A DNA stretch of 64,000 bases from Symbiotaphrina buchneri (taxonomy: Eukaryota > Ascomycota > Symbiotaphrinales > Symbiotaphrinaceae). The stretch is from positions 62,001 through 126,000 of the forward strand of contig BCIG01000011.1 of NCBI GenBank assembly GCA_001599915.1. The letters run 5' to 3'. A program made the position numbers and the translations under genes. Every line of letters begins with the position of its first letter. Position 1 is the first letter of the stretch. The notes below the pieces were generated by a model. That model made no database searches. It was not told the DNA's origin and saw nothing but the letters and a program-made list of their open reading frames with translations. Of the stretch, positions 59,455 through 64,000 are shown piece after piece.

Positions 59455-60315
59455 ATCCTCGGATTCGAGCGTATGAACAGATATTGCTCATAGAACTCTG
59501 CCTGCTTGGTTCTAGCGCAGTCCACTGGACGCAAGATAGCGGATAGTACGAAATGGATGTATCGTGGGCCGGTGGTAAATATCAGACTGGGACCTGATCA
59601 GTCTGTGTAGGATTTAGCGCACCACGAGTCTGCCTGGATCGTCGTCGGACACTCTGACAATGTGGGGCAGGCCTCGATGATGGACAGAATCCTTGACAGT
59701 CACGCTGAAGATCGCGACCGTGTGCCCTACAGAACTGGACCGCGAGCCGACTTGTTCAACCAGTGAAGGTGTCCGTGATGACCGCCACAGATGTTTGACC
59801 GGTCGTCACAGTGAGCCGTGAAGTCAAAGTCAGTTCTGTAAACCTCGTGCGATGCGGTTGCAGTGTGCCTAGAGATCTACTGTTAAGACGGGACAGCAAG
59901 ACCAAGTGCAGGCGAGGCAAAGAGTGCAGACCGCAGTTGAGGGGGGGGCGAAGGAAGAAATAGGGCGGGTGTGGAGGAGGAGAGAGTGAGGGACAAGGAG
60001 AAGGAAGAAGAAAGGGAAGGATTGTCTATGTTTGCCTTGATCCGTGGATGAATAATGGCGGATGCCGCTGGGGACGGCGGTTCACTGATCACATGATGCG
60101 GCTCTAAGCTGACAAAGCAGAAGAACTTGCGCTAACCACCGAGAGGCATGGTTGCACTCCGCCAACTTCAAGTTCAAATGCAATACACACCTCCGGTCCT
60201 CCCTACAGAGAACCTGCGCGAGTATCATCCCACGGCAAGGATTCTACTCCCTCTCGTACAGTCGGCCTCGGTGCCTTTTCAATACGCCAGACATATATTG
60301 CCTCATCATTTCAAG
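59455..60315. other. Divergent promoter region of TFIIB and atp14, with purine tract
   Basis: This 861-bp stretch separates the two start codons. At about 59937-60020 the plus strand is almost pure purine (a G run followed by GGA/GAA-rich sequence), a tract able to form triplex or nucleosome-free DNA. No gene is recognised. Confidence 0.55.
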
Positions 60316-60809
60316 ATGCTGAGTGGGTCAGGACGATCAATTGTAAGGACCCGCCGCAGTCAGTCTTTCTCTTCTTAACCACCATACTAAGTCCTGCCAG
60401 CGTGGTCGGTTGAGCCACATTCTGCGTAATGGTGCTGTCACCATGCCTCGTCGAACGTTGATCGCGCCTACTGCAGTCCGCCAGGGTTAGTGCACTCACA
60501 CTTGCTCTCATCAGAGCTCTAATTGACAATTGGGCCACAGCAGATCTAGTTCAAGACCTGTATCTCCGGGAGCTGAAGGCTTACAAACCATCGCCAATCA
60601 AGCCATCTGATGCCGAAGGACAAGTGCAGAAATTCACAGCCCCCAAGGCGCCCCAGCCTCCTGAGGAGGGAGACATCGCCAGCGATCTTAAGGCGTATGA
60701 GTCCCAAACCGTGGAAATAGAAGGCCAGGCCACAGAGGGCGAGGTCCCCGCCAAAGACGAGGACTGGTTCGAGGAAGAGCCGGAAGAAGAGACGTCAGCA
60801 GCTCATTAG
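60316..60809 (+). CDS. atp14: Mitochondrial ATP synthase subunit h (Atp14)
   Basis: Three exons, 60316-60342, 60401-60485 and 60544-60809; 125 residues. Subunit h is part of the peripheral stalk of F1Fo ATP synthase in the inner mitochondrial membrane. The N-terminus is basic and hydroxyl-rich (MLSGSGRSIRGRLSHILRNG), as in a mitochondrial targeting peptide. The conserved core is RQDLVQDLYLRELKAYKPSP, IKPSDAEGQVQKFTAPKAPQ and PPEEGDIASDLKAYESQTVE. The C-terminus is strongly acidic (DWFEEEPEEE), which is characteristic. The first exon is only 27 nt but is needed for a start in frame. Confidence 0.88.
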
Positions 60810-62635
60810 AGGCGCTCTCAAGAACCGACCTCAAACTGGCTCTGATTTTCAACCTGTCCCTCAAGCTCCATGTACATATATGCATATGCGAATTGACGGT
60901 TTCGGAGGGTCCTTCATATTTCGCGCAATGGCTCACTGGGGCTTACAAATTTGGCCGATGCAGTGTGGCAGGGGGCGTTGTGATCAATGTGCAACATCAA
61001 ATCTTCATTGGCTTGGCATACTGCATCGGCCTTCGGTAGGCCAGCGTGGTAGCTTGGCGTAGAGGATATCTCCAGTTACGGGCTGATGTCGTGTGAGCGT
61101 CTGAAAGTCGTAGAGAACGCAATTCGACGGCGGAAAAACGTTCTCTCGTGATCGCCTAAGGTAGCCGACAGCTCTGAGTCACGGTAGTTGTATTTTGTCC
61201 CTTGTGCATAAGGTGCAGCATCTTGCGGACTATTTACCTTACGTATCTTGCGTGCCTCGACCTTTTCAAGGTGGTAGAGCGTACCTACCGGTATGGTAGG
61301 TATCTTGGCCAGGGTGATATGGCTCACTGCGGTGCTGGCATTAGGTAGCTTAGGTAAGGTACCACCGTACCTACATCTGGCTTATGTAATGCGTGCGTAC
61401 CTTACTCAAGCGGTACAAGAGTGCGAAGCGAAGAACTGTCAGTGTCACCCGCCGCTGTCAAATATCTCTCACCGGGTATGGGAGTAGATTACATTATTAC
61501 ACTGCTGTAAAAGTAACACTCCATCGCACCCAGTTACGCGTTCTACTGTGTCGGTATCTTGGTAGATACCTGCCTATACTTCTCCTCAAGGTAGAGCCGG
61601 CGTCTATTCTCGTACAAAGCAATATTGATTTGGTAAAGGAAAACGTTAAGGTAAGGTACGAAGTAAATCAGGAATGGAGCCGGAAATAGATTTAACTTCG
61701 ATGTACAAAAGGTACCTTGCCAGACATAGGTACAGTACATACCTTAGTATTATTATCTGGTAAGGTACGTAGCAGAAACGTCTCAGATGACAGCTCCGTC
61801 GGTAGTACGACAGGGAGATACAGCCAAGTAAATGTATGACCTCCGAAGTCGCTCATCTCGACATGAAGGCGGATAATAAGGTAGTTTCATCTTCTTCCAT
61901 CTTGATCATCAATTTTATTCGTACCTAAGATACCGAGGTACCTGCCTGCCTCAGCAGAACTCATACCTCGTTCCGTCGATGTCAATGCGCCTCAGGTACC
62001 CACCCCGTACGGCAGCCAGGCCCGTTTCGGGAGGTACCACGTACTCGTAGCTACTCTGCATGCGCGGCAGTCGATAAATGATTATTGGCACCTGGATCAA
62101 CCTTGCGCGTTCATTTTATCCAGTTGATATCTTCTACCCACACCCCAATCGACCCTTGCACCGCGCATAAGGGTTAATGATCCCTTGGTCTTTCTTTTTA
62201 CGCAGTACAACTCGCTCACATCGCTATCGGTCTCCTTTTCCAAAAGTCAATCCAGCGAATTGAAAGGGCTCAGCCATCCTGTCAGACTGTGCAGGTGATC
62301 TTGCGTTATTGACTAGAACCCTGCTCCTCACAATCCTTGCCCGGACTTGTTCAATCCATCCAGCCATTCCTTTTGGACGGAAATCCTGTCAGTGACAGCT
62401 TCCGATTCCTTGAAATCACTCGTCACCACTCTATCTGGTTGCAGCCGACCGTCCGTTTCGTTCGGAAGTCTTCTGAGATCACCATGAACACCAGTGATGC
62501 CCGAAGGTCATGACGACTCGCCCTGACGAGGTAATTACGGAATGATCGACCAATAAGGAGAAGAACTGCGTCAAGCATCCATGTGCAGGGGTCCACTCGC
62601 TCGTCCTCTGTCTTTTGTTGCTGGTCCTGATTCTG
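60810..62635. other. Long intergenic region rich in GGTACC/AAGGTA motifs
   Basis: This 1.8-kb stretch holds many short GTACC and AAGGTA elements between about 61220 and 62050, including GTACGAAGTA at 61656-61665. CT-rich sequence near 62150-62350 may be the 5' leader of the next gene. The open frames inside are short and unrecognised. Confidence 0.5.
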
Positions 62636-64000
62636 ATGGAAGACCCTGTTGCCTTCGCGGAGCAATCGAGTCCGTCCATCACCGCAAAACGGAACACTTT
62701 TGTTGTGGGTGACGATGACTTGCCCAACGGCTCTCTCTCGGATATACCCCGTTCCGCAAGCCACACATACCTTCCCTTGGTAAACGAACAGGAGCCTTCA
62801 TACCTCACTATCAAGCGCACCTTCTCAGACAATGTTCTAGTTCACTCGGCAAGCCAAACAAAACTCCATGAGCCAAAACATGATGTGCAGGTAACGGCGG
62901 CAGATGGATATCGGCATTGGCCGGGGGAGGCTACACGGCCCAGAACATTCTCCAAGGGTTCAAGATTGATGATCTCTAAGCTCATACCCTTCTCAAATCA
63001 TGAAAAAGAACCTCCACAGGTGTCGGATTCTCTCGGGCAAGACAAAGTTCGTCCCACTGTCAAATCTCGTTCCGTCTCAGGGTCGATCTCCTACCTGAGG
63101 CGGAAATCCTGGGTTTCCAGTTCTAGGTCACCCTCCCCCAGCAGAACTGGTGAACGAGAGGATGAACGAAGCACGGAAAGTTCGGTGCTATCGCGCAAAT
63201 CAATTCTGCGGAGGAGAAAGTCTGAGAAGAACATTCAGGAATCTTTAAGATCAGCCCGTGGCTCGAGCTCTGCTTCTCCCAGCGTCCTCCGGACTGCGAT
63301 TCCCTCGCATGAAATTGACGAGGTGATAATGCAGACCGCCTTGGAGATCCAACAGGGCCAAAGTGCGCCAACCAAGGCTTCAGATGAAGTCCTCCGCCCT
63401 CCAAGGGGAAACAGTTCCCTGATAGGAGCGATACCGCCAATGCCAAAGCCTGCGTCGAGTGAACGCCTCCAAGCTTTTGCTGTAGATGTCCCTCGAAAGA
63501 AAGATGAACTTTGGAACGCTTTCAGGAACTTGGACGGGGCTTACCAGAAGTATGAACGACCCCGTCACATGTGATAAAGCATCCAATCTAACTTTCCTTA
63601 TACAGATTCGAATCGAAGGCCAGTGCACTCAAGGCTAACGTAGTGCGTGCATCCCTGTTGCCATTCCTGCGGGAGTATTCGCAGCATGAGCCTACAAGAC
63701 CACTCAGACCCGAAGACGTGGATCGGAGGGTTATGATATTGAACAAATGGTGGATCGGACTACTAGAGATGCTGAACGGTAAGCACAACCAGATGATCTC
63801 AGGTACGGATAGGCCCGCTTTGCTAGAAGGCATGTTGGGCATAATGGTCCGGCCTGAGTGGAGACTACCCCTCACCGGATTTGCTTCCCTCCGTGACCGA
63901 TCCTCGGCGCCTAGTTTGAGTTCTTGCTCTTCGACCTCTTTGGACTCGGCTGCATCTGACTTTCTGATCGATTCCGTATATCATAATGTGCGTAACATGT
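62636..64000 (+). CDS. DUF1765-family protein (C-terminus cut by window)
   Basis: Two exons are visible, 62636-63549 and 63606 to beyond 64000. The N-terminal ~290 residues are Ser/Arg-rich and disordered (SVSGSISYLRRKSWVSSSRS, SVLSRKSILRRRKSEKN), with many potential phosphorylation sites. The conserved part starts KKDELWNAFRNLDGAYQKFE and continues SKASALKANVVRASLLPFLR, RPLRPEDVDRRVMILNKWWI, GLLEMLNGKHNQMISGTDR and IMVRPEWRLP. I recognise this as the fungal DUF1765 family of large proteins without a known biochemical role. The start is the first ATG in frame (MEDPVAFAEQSS); the longer frame begins at a TTG. The right end is incomplete. Confidence 0.82.

Noticed and set aside
60810-62635. Hidden gene in the 1.8-kb gap before the DUF1765 gene
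   Set aside because: Only short open frames built from AAGGTA/GTACC-rich sequence; no conserved protein pattern.
1-64000. Transposons, retroelement or virus remnants, CRISPR arrays, prokaryotic-style operons
   Set aside because: No reverse transcriptase, integrase, transposase, terminal repeats or spaced direct-repeat arrays were recognised in any frame.

Overview
This is nuclear DNA of a filamentous ascomycete (Pezizomycotina). The Hol1-type transporter, the HosA-type deacetylase, the DUF1765 and DUF3605 proteins and the ferrichrome-type peptide synthetase suggest Eurotiomycetes, but I cannot name the species. Genes sit on both strands, 0.2-3.3 kb apart, and carry many short introns of about 45-70 nt with GT..AG ends and CTAAC/CTGAC-like branch points. 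I found no transposon, retroelement or CRISPR array. Exon boundaries were worked out by hand from splice signals and reading frame and have not been checked against RNA.

Layout. 1-1425: 5' part of a secreted Cys-rich, Ser/Ala-repeat protein (-). 4.8-6.6 kb: AGC-family kinase of S6-kinase/Psk1 type (+) with an apparent one-base frameshift. 7.4-9.9 kb: Zn2Cys6 transcription factor (+). 10.5-12.7 and 13.8-15.9 kb: two divergent major-facilitator transporters; the first has an apparent frameshift. 16.5-18.6 kb: Mus81 nuclease (+). 19.2-21.5 kb: Brf1 of TFIIIB (+). 21.9-23.6 kb: PHD-finger protein (-). 23.8-25.4 and 25.6-27.2 kb: Ssf1 and Rrp3, divergent nucleolar ribosome-biogenesis genes. 27.4-29.4 kb: phosphoacetylglucosamine mutase (-). 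30.1-31.3 kb: Per1 (-). 31.5 kb: intron-containing tRNA-Ala(TGC) (+). 32.0-48.1 kb: a 15-exon nonribosomal peptide synthetase (-), the centrepiece of the window. 48.8-49.7 kb: DUF3605 protein (+). 50.7-52.7 kb: oxysterol-binding protein (+). 53.2-54.6 kb: class I histone deacetylase (-). 55.1-56.6 kb: ING/Yng2 PHD protein (+). 57.0-57.3 kb: small hydrophilic protein (-). 58.3-59.5 kb: TFIIB (-). 60.3-60.8 kb: ATP synthase subunit h (+). 62.6 kb to the end: DUF1765 protein (+), cut by the window.

How it fits together. The synthetase has three adenylation, six carrier and six condensation domains (A-T-C-A-T-C-T-C-A-T-C-T-C-T-C), the plan of intracellular ferrichrome-type hydroxamate siderophore synthetases (SidC/NPS2/Sib1). 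Its head-to-head promoter, shared with the DUF3605 gene, holds three AGATAA sites within 46 bp, the kind of site bound by iron-sensing GATA repressors such as SreA. The hydroxylase, acyltransferase and transporter genes of the siderophore pathway are not in the window. Most other genes are housekeeping. Several divergent neighbours are functionally matched: Ssf1/Rrp3 for ribosome assembly, and deacetylase/ING for histone acetylation.

Most worth a second look: the extra T-C pair and terminal HHxxxDA motif of the synthetase, its GATA cluster, the two apparent frameshifts, the palindromic intron of the tRNA, a large inverted repeat between the two transporters, and a short motif (GGTACGAAGT) that recurs only between genes.
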